Source: a virus. From it: a stretch of DNA of 40,640 nt. Below are positions 28,693-37,247 of the stretch, piece by piece (position 1 is the stretch's first letter; every line of letters begins with the position of its first letter). The notes under the pieces are model-generated. The model did no database searches. It saw only the letters and a program-made list of their open reading frames with translations, and had not been told where the DNA came from. Position numbers and translations under genes: made by a program. The stretch is from positions 1-40,640 of IMG/VR virus record IMGVR_UViG_3300021961_010363; one strand, 5' to 3'.

Positions 28693-30053
28693 TATGATAT
28701 TACCTGTGTTGATATGATTTGATCATACAGTTCTTGGTCTACGTTGTATGAAATTATTCCGTTCTCTGCCAACTTGACTGCATCTGCGATTGCCTGATTT
28801 TCGTACACACTTTTCTGTGCGTTGGTTAGTTTGCTCCACTCGGTGTCCACTTGATCCAAGTCCAAGTTGTTCTGTGATCTGAATGAATAAAATTTTGTAA
28901 ACTTGTCCTTGGCCTGTGTGTCTAAATTGAGATACTGACTGATCTGTTGTGGAGTCAGTTTGATCTGTGATTCTTTCACTGCCAACTGTGTGCCCAGTGT
29001 TTCCACTGCTTTGACTTTTTGTTGTTTGTTGGATCCCAATGGTAAACCCTGTGTGGTGCTGTTGAGCTGTGCTTCGGCTGATTTGCTTCTCTCGTTTTGA
29101 GGGAAACGGATGCCCGGCTTGGATGTTGCTCCCAGATTGGATCCTGTTTTTTTAATTGATTCTTTTGCGATGCCGATGATCTCTTCTTTGGCTCCCTTGA
29201 TTGCTCTGCCCGATTTTAATTTTTGGTATACGTTACCAGCTGCCAATGCGGCGCCTAAAATATTTCCTTCTTTCAACAATCCCAAAGCCGAACCCGCACT
29301 GCCTAACAATCCAAATATAGAATTTGCACCTCCCTTGTTGGGTGATGGTGATCGATCGTAATGGAATGTTGCGAATCCTTGAGGATTATCTCTGCTGACT
29401 GCCCCCGCTTCCACTTTGACTCCGCTGTATGATATAGAAAATGTGTGTTCTGACAATCCCGCCCCATCTGATTGATCCATGGTGCCATTGTTGTAATCTG
29501 TGATGATGGGATTCATCATTTTGTACTGCGTGAATCTTTGTCGGTTCATTTGGTATATGGAAATAGAATTGAAGAATGGTTTATCATTTGCTATAGCTCG
29601 ACCCCAGGTGTTGTTGCTGGAATAATTTTCACTGAAGGAACCATTTTGTCCTTTGTAAATGTTGTCCGCTATGTTTGTGTCAGCATAATAGTGTCCATAA
29701 TAGTTTTTGAAGAAAGCAACAGCAACATCTCCCATGTCGTCATGTAGGGTGATGTTCACTGGTTGATAACTAACTCCCGTGGTTACATAATTTTTGTAGT
29801 TGTAGGAATTCCTCATTTCAACATTGAACGAATACTGTGGTAGATCACACCTTTTCACAATCATGCCTAATTCATTTTTTTGTGAACCGCTCAACGAGTT
29901 GCCTGCTGAAAATTCAAACACAACATGGTAAAGGAATTTAGACTTGGGTGCTAATCGGAAAAGATCATCCGTGTACAGCCTCGCCGCGTGTTGGTAATCC
30001 TTGAGGGTGTCACCGCCCAAGAGGTTCTGAAGGAAATTATTACGCCAGTTCAT
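28692..30053 (-). CDS. Tail-tube-fold protein, probable baseplate or tube-initiator (gp54/gp48-like)
   Basis: In the 453-residue product, the N-terminal 220 residues resemble gp19-type tube proteins: FRLAPKSKFLYHVVFEFSAG, CDLPQYSFNVEMRNSYNYKNYVTTGVSYQPVNITLHDDMGDVAVAFFKNYYGHYYAD. The C-terminal part (about 240-453) is Gly/Ala-rich and then helical, with no gp19 match. T4 gp54 and gp48, which start the tube on the baseplate, have the same fold. It lies next to gp19 with its own late box. It is clearly a tube-fold protein; which of the baseplate proteins it equals is not certain. Confidence 0.65.
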   Translation of the reverse strand: MNWRNNFLQNLLGGDTLKDYQHAARLYTDDLFRLAPKSKFLYHVVFEFSAGNSLSGSQKNELGMIVKRCDLPQYSFNVEMRNSYNYKNYVTTGVSYQPVNITLHDDMGDVAVAFFKNYYGHYYADTNIADNIYKGQNGSFSENYSSNNTWGRAIANDKPFFNSISIYQMNRQRFTQYKMMNPIITDYNNGTMDQSDGAGLSEHTFSISYSGVKVEAGAVSRDNPQGFATFHYDRSPSPNKGGANSIFGLLGSAGSALGLLKEGNILGAALAAGNVYQKLKSGRAIKGAKEEIIGIAKESIKKTGSNLGATSKPGIRFPQNERSKSAEAQLNSTTQGLPLGSNKQQKVKAVETLGTQLAVKESQIKLTPQQISQYLNLDTQAKDKFTKFYSFRSQNNLDLDQVDTEWSKLTNAQKSVYENQAIADAVKLAENGIISYNVDQELYDQIISTQVIS

Positions 30054-30060
30054 ACTGTTG

Positions 30061-30066
30061 TATTTA
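30061..30066 (-). promoter_or_regulatory. Late promoter (AATAAATA) of the tube-fold gene
   Basis: The minus strand reads CCAATAAATA CAACAGT ATG, 7 bases between box and start codon, in the 34-base gap after gp19. Confidence 0.65.
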
Positions 30067-30087
30067 TTGGACTAAAAAGAGAGGGTA

Positions 30088-30708
30088 TTAAGAACCTGTA
30101 GCCGCTGTTCCGATAGCTCTTGCTACTGCTGAACCAATACCTGTGCCTCTTGGAGTTTGGATCGCATTGTCATACTTGATCGACATTGTGATCTGCACTG
30201 GTTCTGAAGTTGCGTAAGCCAAAGTACCATACTGTACATTTTCAAGATAACAACCATACAGTTCAAAAGTTTCTAATATGTTTGGAGTGTTGGCACCGTT
30301 GCCACCATCCAACACTTCAACTCTTGAAGTGAATTTGTAATCTCCTGCCGCTGCCGCACTTGACTGTTCGAAGAAATCGAACTGTTTCTGTAACTGCTCG
30401 CCAGTAAGTTTTGATACTTCGTTGTTTACATCGTCTCTCACGTTGAGTGTGATAGGCTCCCATGTGTGTTTGCCCGCCATGTAAACTCTCGAATTGTAAG
30501 CATCGATAGTGATAGGATCAAAAGATATGTTTGGTCTTGTGATGTCAACCACTTGCTTTGTTAACTCAGATCTAGGAGTTGAAACACCAAAGTTTTCAAG
30601 AACCACTCTGAATCTATATTGAAGTTTTGGCATTAGCAAGCCTTGTGAACTTGCTGATTGATCACTTGCTAGTGGTACTGTAAATTTTGATAGTGTTGAT
30701 ACTGCCAT
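30088..30708 (-). CDS. 19: Tail tube protein gp19
   Basis: The 206-residue product has the gp19 layout: YRFRVVLENFG near the N-terminus, KQVVDITRPNISFDPITIDAYNSRVYMAGKHTWEPITLNVRDDVNNEVSK in the middle, and FELYGCYLENVQYGTLAYATSEPVQITMSIKYDNA at the end. It forms the inner tube of the contractile tail. The length is slightly above T4 gp19 (163), with an extended C-terminus. CTAGGAGA precedes the ATG and a late box is 22 bases upstream, as for the sheath gene. Confidence 0.93.
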   Translation of the reverse strand: MAVSTLSKFTVPLASDQSASSQGLLMPKLQYRFRVVLENFGVSTPRSELTKQVVDITRPNISFDPITIDAYNSRVYMAGKHTWEPITLNVRDDVNNEVSKLTGEQLQKQFDFFEQSSAAAAGDYKFTSRVEVLDGGNGANTPNILETFELYGCYLENVQYGTLAYATSEPVQITMSIKYDNAIQTPRGTGIGSAVARAIGTAATGS

Positions 30709-30730
30709 TTTGTTTTTCTCCTAGTACGAA

Positions 30731-30738
30731 TATTTACT
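30731..30738 (-). promoter_or_regulatory. Late promoter (AGTAAATA) of gp19
   Basis: The minus strand reads AGTAAATA, then a 22-base leader holding TAGGAG before the ATG. Unlike most late genes here the leader is long enough for a normal ribosome binding site, as expected for a major protein. Confidence 0.7.
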
Positions 30739-30768
30739 ATTCATTATTTCCTTTTTTAACTTATACCT

Positions 30769-33700
30769 TTAAAGGCCTAACTCCGCTATCTCGCCTGTGT
30801 TCTTCAATCTAACTGGTATGTAGATGAATTCAACTGCTTTTACAGGTTCAATCGCAACATCAATATACAGTTCGTTTCTGTCAATTCTTGATGGTGTGTT
30901 GTTTGTTTCATCACACACCACAGCAAAGTCGTATAAAGCTCTCTGTGCTGTGAGTTCTAAGAAGAACGATTCGATAGCTTGCTTGACTTCGTTTCTTGTC
31001 AGTGCGTCATTTGGTTCAAATATGAACGGACGAGTTATTTTGTCCAACTGCAATCTAACAAACGCAACCAATCTTGCTACATTGATTCTATCCAATGCTG
31101 AAGCAGTCAGTTGTCTTGTCTTTTGACCAAAGTTTAACAAACCTGCGCCTGTCACGAATGAAATCGGATTGATATGCACAGAGTACAATGAGTCTCTTAA
31201 GCCTTCTGACACTGCTGTTGTTGTGAATTCGCCTTCCGCATCGATGTAACCCACTGATGAAGCGTTGTCGATCACACCACGTCTTACACCTGCTGGTGCA
31301 AACCATGGAAATGCCACTTGATCATTCAGTGCGATTGTTCTCAACATCATGTGTGATGGTGGAACAGCAACTGATTCTCCTGTGAGATCTGTTGTGAACC
31401 CTGATGGATAAAACACACCTGTGAATGAGTTGGTTGTCAATAAACCATCTTCACCGTTGTCTGCCGCACCCGCTGAGTTATTTGCCCAGTTTGTTACCGC
31501 AGTCGAGTTTGGTGCTAATCTGAATGGTGAGTCACCTACCACGAACGCAGTTTCTTTTCTGTCTGCGTTTAGCGTTTCAAGGTTTGAAATCAGTTCTGGA
31601 TAACCAGGAGCTGCAAGTAGATTGAATTCTCTTTGCTCTTCTCTCAACTCTGTGGTTGATTCCACAGTCGATTTCATCGCCTGCACGATCATATTTCTCT
31701 GTGCTTTTCTGCCCATGTATGGTGAACCATCGTTCTTCAAACCTGATGCAGTGATCCATGCATCCTTTTCACTTGGTAGTGTTGGGTATGTGGTTGTGTC
31801 TGCAAAGTTAGTTCTTGTGAACCAATTTTTGACGAATTTCTTGACATTGTAACCTGATCTTCTTAGGTTGAATCCAAGCATGCCTTTTGGATATAATGCT
31901 GGATCTGGCTTGTCTATGTCAACATATGTTGAAGTCAACAAGTCTGTGATCAATGATTCTTTTTGCACAACATCGAGCGTGCCGTTCACATGATAACGGA
32001 AATCAGCGAAAAGTATGCCATCCTGAGATGTTTGATCTGAATTATCAATCAACACCCATTCTTGTCCATTCAACTGTGATGAATCGTATCTGTAAATCTT
32101 TGGATAGTTTTCCAAATCTGCAGTGTCTAACCATAAATCACCATCAACAAGTGCTGTACCGTCTGACTGCAGAGTTGGCTCTGTGGCAGAAATGATTGGA
32201 CCTTTTGGATCTGTGTTCGATAGGTCAAATCCCCTCGCATCTGATGATACGTTTTGATAACCAGTCCATGCACTTCCATTGTGGATCAAGATGTCCACTT
32301 CGTCAACTGTGGTGTTGTACCATGATTGACCGCTTGCTGGATCTTTGGTTGGTTCTGTTGTGGATTGGATTGCTGTGAATGTTGTTCCAGAGTCTGGTCT
32401 GTTTTCAACAGGTGCCCAGTTTGATGCAACGAATGAGTATGAACCGCCCAGTATGGTTGAGAAATCATCCTTGTCTCCAGCTGGAGCTGTGTAAAGATTT
32501 GCGATCTTCTCTTGGGATAGATCTGAATTACCACCATATGAGTTAGCATATGTGGAATTAAATCCTAAGTCGCTCATCACTGTGTCGTTGTCTGTGAAAT
32601 AGATGTTACCACCCTTGGCATGTTTCAGTGTGATTCTCTTTGTGTTTGAATCATATGAAGCAGTGATGTGTTGGAATCCCGCAGCTGATACAGCCGCTAC
32701 GAAATCGTCCGCATCTGTGGCTGAACTGCCTATGGAAACAGTTTTTTCGTTTAATTTGTTCGATGCTGTGTTTGAAGTTGCAGAACTATCGATCGTTGTT
32801 TCAGCCATTTTGATTGTGACAGTGCCACCATTTGTAAATGCAGATGACTTTGTAGCAATCTTATTGGATACTATCTGAGTTGATGAACCAACACCAACCG
32901 ATCTTTTCCATAACACATAATCAATTAACTCGCCCGAATCTGCTGTTGAATCATCCCATTCTGACTCACCTGAGTTGACTTGAACGAAGTGGCTGTTTGT
33001 TGTTAGATTAGAACCACCGCCGATTTTGTCCAACTGTTGTAGTGCTTGCTCTTGTGTCTTGTACACAGGAGCTGAGTATGATTCGAACACGCCTGTGGTC
33101 GAGTTGTATTTTTTGAGTGAAATAGATGCGCCCGAATTAGGCTCTGTTGTTTGGATCCAAATCGAACCGGTTGGTCTTGATCTTGAATCGCTTGATCTAA
33201 ATCCATGATCTTCTGTGTGCTGACCGATGAACACTTTCGGGATGTAGTATCTGCCCGATGTGATACCAAGCAGTGAACATCCGTCCACTGTTGAGTCACC
33301 AACGCTTGTGATTATGATCGAACGAGCCACAGCGGCTGTCGAAGAGTCATCACCTGTTGCGAGTGGTATCGCGTAAATTTCTAATTTGCCATCTACCGCC
33401 GCAGCTGCCACGCCTGAAATTCCCGCAGAGTTGATCGCTGATGCGGCTGTGGTTACTGTTTGGCCTAACACAACATTAGCACCGTTGATGTTGATGGTAG
33501 CATCTGACAGTGAAGGATTTGTTGCTGTGCCTTTGATGGTTGGGTGTGCTGATGACCATGATGCATCTTTTGTTGCAGATGAAGCTGATCCAACCTGCAC
33601 CCATGTGTTCGAACGAGTTTTGTAATACAATCTGTTGTATGGATTTGTTGCCACCACGGCATAATCACCGATAGCACCTTTGGTTGTCTTTGGTGCGTTT

Positions 33701-34215
33701 CCTGTCACATCATCTGTTGAAGTGATGTAGATAGGAGTCTTGACAGTGAATGACTGTGTTGAAGAATTCCATTCTTTGATGCCCCATGATGAAGAAGCAA
33801 GATCTAACCAATAGAATCCATCATTTGGTGTGCCACCAGGTGCACCAGCTGAACCCTGTAGGTCTGCTAGATCAATGTTTGCTCTGATCACGTAAGCACG
33901 ATTGGCTATTCCAAGAAAGGAGTAAGCGGCTTGGAGTCCATATTCGTTGAGTTCGTAACCTTGAATAGGTGTGCCCGAAGCATCTGTGTAGAAAGTTGGT
34001 GTACCGAATGTTTGGGTCAACTCTCTCTGTGATGATACGAGGTAAATTTCGTTTGCGTTTGTTGACAGCGTGCCTGCCGCTGTTCCTGTTCCTGTGCCTG
34101 ATGTTTTGTTTTGAGCAGTCGCTACTACTACGAGAGGTACCGCTCCAGGAATTCCGGGCACATAGAATGATTCATCTATTACGGAAACCTGTACTCCTGG
34201 TGATGTTAAAGCCAT
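30769..34215 (-). CDS. 18: Tail sheath protein gp18, unusually long
   Basis: The 1148-residue product begins SPGVQVSVIDESFYVPGIPGAVPLVVVATAQNKTSG, the gp18 N-terminus with its tail-sheath signature. It ends with the sheath core: ARLVAFVRLQLDKITRPFIFEPNDALTRNEVKQAIESFFLEL and YIDVAIEPVKAVEFIYIPVRLKN. The middle (roughly residues 120-700) is Ser/Thr/Gly/Asp-rich and holds repeated short motifs such as GDLWLDT/GSIWIQTTEP/GQSWYN, which look like surface-exposed repeat domains. T4 gp18 has 659 residues. The additional 500 residues would protrude from the tail. It has TAGGAGT before the ATG and a late promoter. Confidence 0.93.
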   Translation of the reverse strand: MALTSPGVQVSVIDESFYVPGIPGAVPLVVVATAQNKTSGTGTGTAAGTLSTNANEIYLVSSQRELTQTFGTPTFYTDASGTPIQGYELNEYGLQAAYSFLGIANRAYVIRANIDLADLQGSAGAPGGTPNDGFYWLDLASSSWGIKEWNSSTQSFTVKTPIYITSTDDVTGNAPKTTKGAIGDYAVVATNPYNRLYYKTRSNTWVQVGSASSATKDASWSSAHPTIKGTATNPSLSDATININGANVVLGQTVTTAASAINSAGISGVAAAAVDGKLEIYAIPLATGDDSSTAAVARSIIITSVGDSTVDGCSLLGITSGRYYIPKVFIGQHTEDHGFRSSDSRSRPTGSIWIQTTEPNSGASISLKKYNSTTGVFESYSAPVYKTQEQALQQLDKIGGGSNLTTNSHFVQVNSGESEWDDSTADSGELIDYVLWKRSVGVGSSTQIVSNKIATKSSAFTNGGTVTIKMAETTIDSSATSNTASNKLNEKTVSIGSSATDADDFVAAVSAAGFQHITASYDSNTKRITLKHAKGGNIYFTDNDTVMSDLGFNSTYANSYGGNSDLSQEKIANLYTAPAGDKDDFSTILGGSYSFVASNWAPVENRPDSGTTFTAIQSTTEPTKDPASGQSWYNTTVDEVDILIHNGSAWTGYQNVSSDARGFDLSNTDPKGPIISATEPTLQSDGTALVDGDLWLDTADLENYPKIYRYDSSQLNGQEWVLIDNSDQTSQDGILFADFRYHVNGTLDVVQKESLITDLLTSTYVDIDKPDPALYPKGMLGFNLRRSGYNVKKFVKNWFTRTNFADTTTYPTLPSEKDAWITASGLKNDGSPYMGRKAQRNMIVQAMKSTVESTTELREEQREFNLLAAPGYPELISNLETLNADRKETAFVVGDSPFRLAPNSTAVTNWANNSAGAADNGEDGLLTTNSFTGVFYPSGFTTDLTGESVAVPPSHMMLRTIALNDQVAFPWFAPAGVRRGVIDNASSVGYIDAEGEFTTTAVSEGLRDSLYSVHINPISFVTGAGLLNFGQKTRQLTASALDRINVARLVAFVRLQLDKITRPFIFEPNDALTRNEVKQAIESFFLELTAQRALYDFAVVCDETNNTPSRIDRNELYIDVAIEPVKAVEFIYIPVRLKNTGEIAELGL

Positions 34216-34239
34216 TTTTGTTTACTCCTAAGTTATGAA

Positions 34240-34248
34240 TATTTATTA
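34240..34248 (-). promoter_or_regulatory. Late promoter (TAATAAATA) of the tail sheath gene
   Basis: The minus strand reads TAATAAATA then a 24-base leader with TTAGGAGT before the ATG at 34215. Confidence 0.7.
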
Positions 34249-34296
34249 CCATTGGGCTGATTATTAGACATTTTTAAAGAGCGATGAAAAGGTTAG

Positions 34297-34304
34297 CATA
34301 AATA
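34297..34304 (+). promoter_or_regulatory. Late promoter (CATAAATA) of the HNH-like gene
   Basis: The plus strand reads CATAAATA, one base from the T4 late consensus TATAAATA. It ends 5 bases before the GTG start at 34310. Confidence 0.6.
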
Positions 34305-34309
34305 TATGC

Positions 34310-34678
34310 GTGTTTAATGGCAACGGAAATCGAAGACCACTCTGTAAAGAATGCAACAGCAAGCCCGCGGCCTACAATTATAGGCGTGGTGACAAAATCT
34401 ATTACAGGAAAAAATGTGATGCCTGCATAAGGCAGTCATCCAAGTCCACCATCACAACTCCGGCTTGGCAGAGGGCGGGTTACTCCAAAAAGAAATCGTG
34501 TGAGATGTGCGGCTTCAATGCCCAACATCCATACCAATTGGATGTGTACTATGTTGATTCCAACATGAACAACAACAATACCAATAATCTAAAGACTGTG
34601 TGTGCTAACTGCAACAGATTGATGCATGCTAAAAAGTCCGGGTGGCGCCAAGGTGATTTGACTGTAGATCATCAATAG
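34310..34678 (+). CDS. HNH-like zinc protein with degenerate catalytic motif
   Basis: The 122-residue product starts at GTG (VFNGNGNRRPLCKECNSK). It has two pairs of CxxC knuckles: CKEC with CDAC, and CEMC with CANC. The second half has the HNH framework LDVYYVDSNMNNNNTNNLKTVCANCNRLMH, but the usual HH pair (LDVHHID) is YY. I recall related proteins with the NGNRRPxC opening in marine T4-like phages. It may bind DNA without cutting it. It is convergent with the dNMP kinase gene, overlapping it by 50 bases. The GTG start lies right at the predicted late transcription start. Confidence 0.72.
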   Translation: MFNGNGNRRPLCKECNSKPAAYNYRRGDKIYYRKKCDACIRQSSKSTITTPAWQRAGYSKKKSCEMCGFNAQHPYQLDVYYVDSNMNNNNTNNLKTVCANCNRLMHAKKSGWRQGDLTVDHQ

Positions 34679-35261
34679 CACGATGCACTTTTCTTTTTAA
34701 TTTTTCCACATCATCGTTGTTTAATATTTTGAAGTTGAAATTGGTGTGAGCCCATGCCCATTCCGACGGGTGTATGCCTGTGGGAGGTATGCCTTGATCC
34801 TTGTACAGATCAAACCATTCAGGGTTTTCACCACGCTTGATGCGCCACACTGTGCCGCCTATGGATTTTATCATGTTGACTTCGTTGGGGAAGCGTGTGT
34901 CGGGAACCACCCAATTGGTCACAGGGTTGTGTATGAGTGTTTTTTTGACCAAACTCACCCATATGCCATCATAGAAACCATGACGCATGCATTCTGTGCC
35001 GAACACCTGTAGCACATGCCTTGGAGTGATGTCCTTGTTCATCTCTTTGGACCAAAATGTGTCGGGTGTTTCTCGCCATGCTCTGCCTTCTTTGGTGTCA
35101 CCTTCCAGCAGATGTCTGGGCCAGTCGAACATCTCCGCCACAGCGTCCTTGAGCTTGTCTGCGAATGATATTTTTTTGAATCCGTACTCTTGGACTAATA
35201 TGTCGGCCACGGTGCCTTTGCCCGAGCCTATTAAACCGCAGATGCCTATGACTTTACCCAT
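34629..35261 (-). CDS. 1: Deoxynucleoside monophosphate kinase, T4 gp1-like
   Basis: The 210-residue product has the P-loop GLIGSGKGT at 9-17, the NMP-binding ISFADKLKDAVAEMF (about 32-46), PRHVLQVFGTECMRHGFYDGIWV and VPDTRFPNEVNMIKSIGG near 120, all as in T4 gp1. It phosphorylates dNMPs (including modified ones in T4) to dNDPs. The length is a little under T4 gp1 (241). It follows gp13 by 21 bases. Confidence 0.9.
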   Translation of the reverse strand: MGKVIGICGLIGSGKGTVADILVQEYGFKKISFADKLKDAVAEMFDWPRHLLEGDTKEGRAWRETPDTFWSKEMNKDITPRHVLQVFGTECMRHGFYDGIWVSLVKKTLIHNPVTNWVVPDTRFPNEVNMIKSIGGTVWRIKRGENPEWFDLYKDQGIPPTGIHPSEWAWAHTNFNFKILNNDDVEKLKRKVHRAIDDLQSNHLGATRTF

Positions 35262-35282
35262 AGCACAATTATACGATCTTTT

Positions 35283-36068
35283 TTAGCCGATTACAAATGA
35301 TAATGGAGTGCCGCCCTCGGAATAATTGCCTATTTCCGATTCCAGTTTTTCCATTTCGTTGAGTCCTTCGTTTTTGAGAGTGTCACCATTCAGTTGACCG
35401 CCACCCTGTGGACCTGCAATGGTTGAAAATTTAGAACGGGCCTCGCCCAGTGTGAACTTGCTCACAGCCAGTGTGTATTCTCTGATCCATGGTTTTGCAT
35501 AGATGTCTTGTAGCAGTATGAAGTCTGGTCTGTAGTTGGATTGTGATAACAGCACAGTTTCTCGAGATCTCTGTCTTCTGTGTATGGTTAATCTTCTTGT
35601 GGGTTGATCGAAGTGAAAATTGATGAATCCACCAAACATCCTCATCACCAATTCCTGATAACCAGCAAACATGTCATAAGTTGCCAATCCGCCAATTCTA
35701 CCTGTTTGTAATAGATATATGTTGGTGTAGGCCAATTCAAAAGGATCAAAGGAAGTACCGCCTTCTGACGAAGAAGCACCGCCCACTGTTCTGCGATAGA
35801 TTTGGTTGACACGGATCACTTCCGACGGCAGTGTGTACACAGACTGATCTGGTTGTAGTTCAAGAAAACCATATGATTCTTCTATAGAATTAGATGATCT
35901 CTGACGGAACTTGTCCACAGCGGAGGTGAATGCCATCTCCAAGTGTTTGACGTCGAGTTCCACTTCTATCATGCCATCGCCCAAACGAGTCTTGACATAG
36001 TCAAAAATCTCTTGTTTTGCTTTAATGGTGTCTTGATCCGTGATCGTGTTGTTGACTGTGTCTACCAT
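35283..36068 (-). CDS. 13: Neck protein gp13-like
   Basis: The 261-residue product has SVYTLPSEVIRVNQIYRR, GYQELVMRMFGGFINFHFDQPTRRLTIHRRQ and the C-terminal pattern YTLAVSKFTLGEARSKFSTIAG with LNGDTLKNEGLNEMEKLESEI, which I associate with gp13 neck proteins of marine T4-like phages. gp13 and gp14 form the neck ring that seals the filled head. It is divergent from the gp14-like gene, with both start codons 6 bases from a late box. The call rests on pattern and context. Confidence 0.7.
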   Translation of the reverse strand: MVDTVNNTITDQDTIKAKQEIFDYVKTRLGDGMIEVELDVKHLEMAFTSAVDKFRQRSSNSIEESYGFLELQPDQSVYTLPSEVIRVNQIYRRTVGGASSSEGGTSFDPFELAYTNIYLLQTGRIGGLATYDMFAGYQELVMRMFGGFINFHFDQPTRRLTIHRRQRSRETVLLSQSNYRPDFILLQDIYAKPWIREYTLAVSKFTLGEARSKFSTIAGPQGGGQLNGDTLKNEGLNEMEKLESEIGNYSEGGTPLSFVIG

Positions 36069-36074
36069 ACTATG

Positions 36075-36080
36075 TATTTA
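36075..36080 (-). promoter_or_regulatory. Late promoter (TAAATA) of gp13
   Basis: The minus strand reads TTAAATA CATAGT ATG with 6 bases between box and start. It forms an inverted repeat with the plus-strand late box at 36087-36092. Confidence 0.68.
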
Positions 36081-36086
36081 ATCCAA

Positions 36087-36092
36087 TAAATA
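36087..36092 (+). promoter_or_regulatory. Late promoter (AATAAATA) of gp14
   Basis: The plus strand reads CCAATAAATA GTTAAA ATG with 6 bases between box and start. The two boxes form TATTTA-N6-TAAATA, so two late initiation complexes would start back to back. Confidence 0.7.
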
Positions 36093-36098
36093 GTTAAA

Positions 36099-37247
36099 AT
36101 GCCAAGATTATCACTTTACAAACCCGAGAAGGGAAATGACTACAATTTCATGGATCGTGTGATTGCAGAACGCTTCCAAGTGGGTGGCACAGATGCTTAT
36201 ATTCACAAGTACATTTCACCTGTAGATCAGGGCGAACTAAACGATGCCACACAGCCACAGAGATCGGGAGATTCTCTCAATGAATTGGCCATCCAGGATC
36301 TGTTGTTTTTGGAAAACAGAGATCGCAAGTATGATCCAGATGTCTACAAGGGCAGGGTTATCTACAATGTGCAGGACATAGATTTTGATCTGTCACAGTT
36401 TGGACTGTTTTTACAGAACGATCAACTGTTCATGCTGTTCCATTTGAACGACACCGTGGACATGTTGGGAAGGAAGTTGATGGCGGGAGATGTCATCGAA
36501 CTGCCACACCTCAAGGACGATTTTTCACTGGACGAGACCGACACCGAAACACTCAAAAGATATTACGTGGTGGAAGATGTTTCCAGGGCATCGGAAGGTT
36601 TTTCACAAACTTGGTATCCACACCTGTTGAGAGCTCGTGTCAAGGGCATCAAGGACGCACAGGAATTCAGAGACATACTTGGCGACAAGGATGAGAACAC
36701 CCATCAAAAAACTCGTGACACAGATTTGGCCATCAACCAAGCCATCATCGATCAGGCAGAGTCAGACGCACCCAAGTCTGGATACAACACCAAACCATTA
36801 CATGTCATGCCAACCGACGAAGAGGGCAAGGTGGCGTTGGTCACTGTGGACGATGACATGCTCACAGACACAGGTCACATCAATGTGGACAAAGTTTACC
36901 AAACACCCCAGGCCAACGGATACTTGGAGGGATACCTCACAGGAGATTCTATACCGGCCAACGGTGAAACCTACACAGCTGCCACTTCATTCCCTGCCAA
37001 TCCCACAGAAGGCATGTTTGTGTTGAGAACGGACTATTCACCAAACAGATTGTTTAGATTCGACGGAAGAAGATTCGTGAAAATAGAGGACAATGTGAGA
37101 CAGACCATGACACAAAACAACACACGCAACACTCAGAAGACTGGATTCATCAACAACACCAACACAACCACCCTCAAGGATGGTTCATCAACAACACCAG
37201 AGAGAGTGGCGCTCAGCAAACTGTTGAAACCTAAGGCGGACAACTAA
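36099..37247 (+). CDS. 14: Neck protein gp14-like
   Basis: The 382-residue product starts MPRLSLYKPEKGNDYNFMDRVIAERFQVGGTDAYIHKY, an opening I recall from gp14-type neck proteins of marine T4-like phages. Like T4 gp14 it shows the order AERFQxGGT, VDQG, FDLSQFGLFLQ, LMAGDVIELPHLKDDF and YYVVEDVSRASEGFSQTWYP. It is longer than T4 gp14 (256), with a C-terminal region of disordered Asn/Thr-rich sequence. It ends in the ATG of gp15 (TAATG). Confidence 0.8.
   Translation: MPRLSLYKPEKGNDYNFMDRVIAERFQVGGTDAYIHKYISPVDQGELNDATQPQRSGDSLNELAIQDLLFLENRDRKYDPDVYKGRVIYNVQDIDFDLSQFGLFLQNDQLFMLFHLNDTVDMLGRKLMAGDVIELPHLKDDFSLDETDTETLKRYYVVEDVSRASEGFSQTWYPHLLRARVKGIKDAQEFRDILGDKDENTHQKTRDTDLAINQAIIDQAESDAPKSGYNTKPLHVMPTDEEGKVALVTVDDDMLTDTGHINVDKVYQTPQANGYLEGYLTGDSIPANGETYTAATSFPANPTEGMFVLRTDYSPNRLFRFDGRRFVKIEDNVRQTMTQNNTRNTQKTGFINNTNTTTLKDGSSTTPERVALSKLLKPKADN

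Noticed and set aside
30824-34238. Several long plus-strand frames across the tail sheath gene
   Set aside because: They are antisense shadows of a Ser/Thr/Gly-rich gene with clear sheath domains; none has a binding site or a known motif.
36637-37026. 129-codon plus-strand frame inside gp14
   Set aside because: It has Ser/Thr/Arg-rich random composition and no start signal; gp14 explains the stretch.
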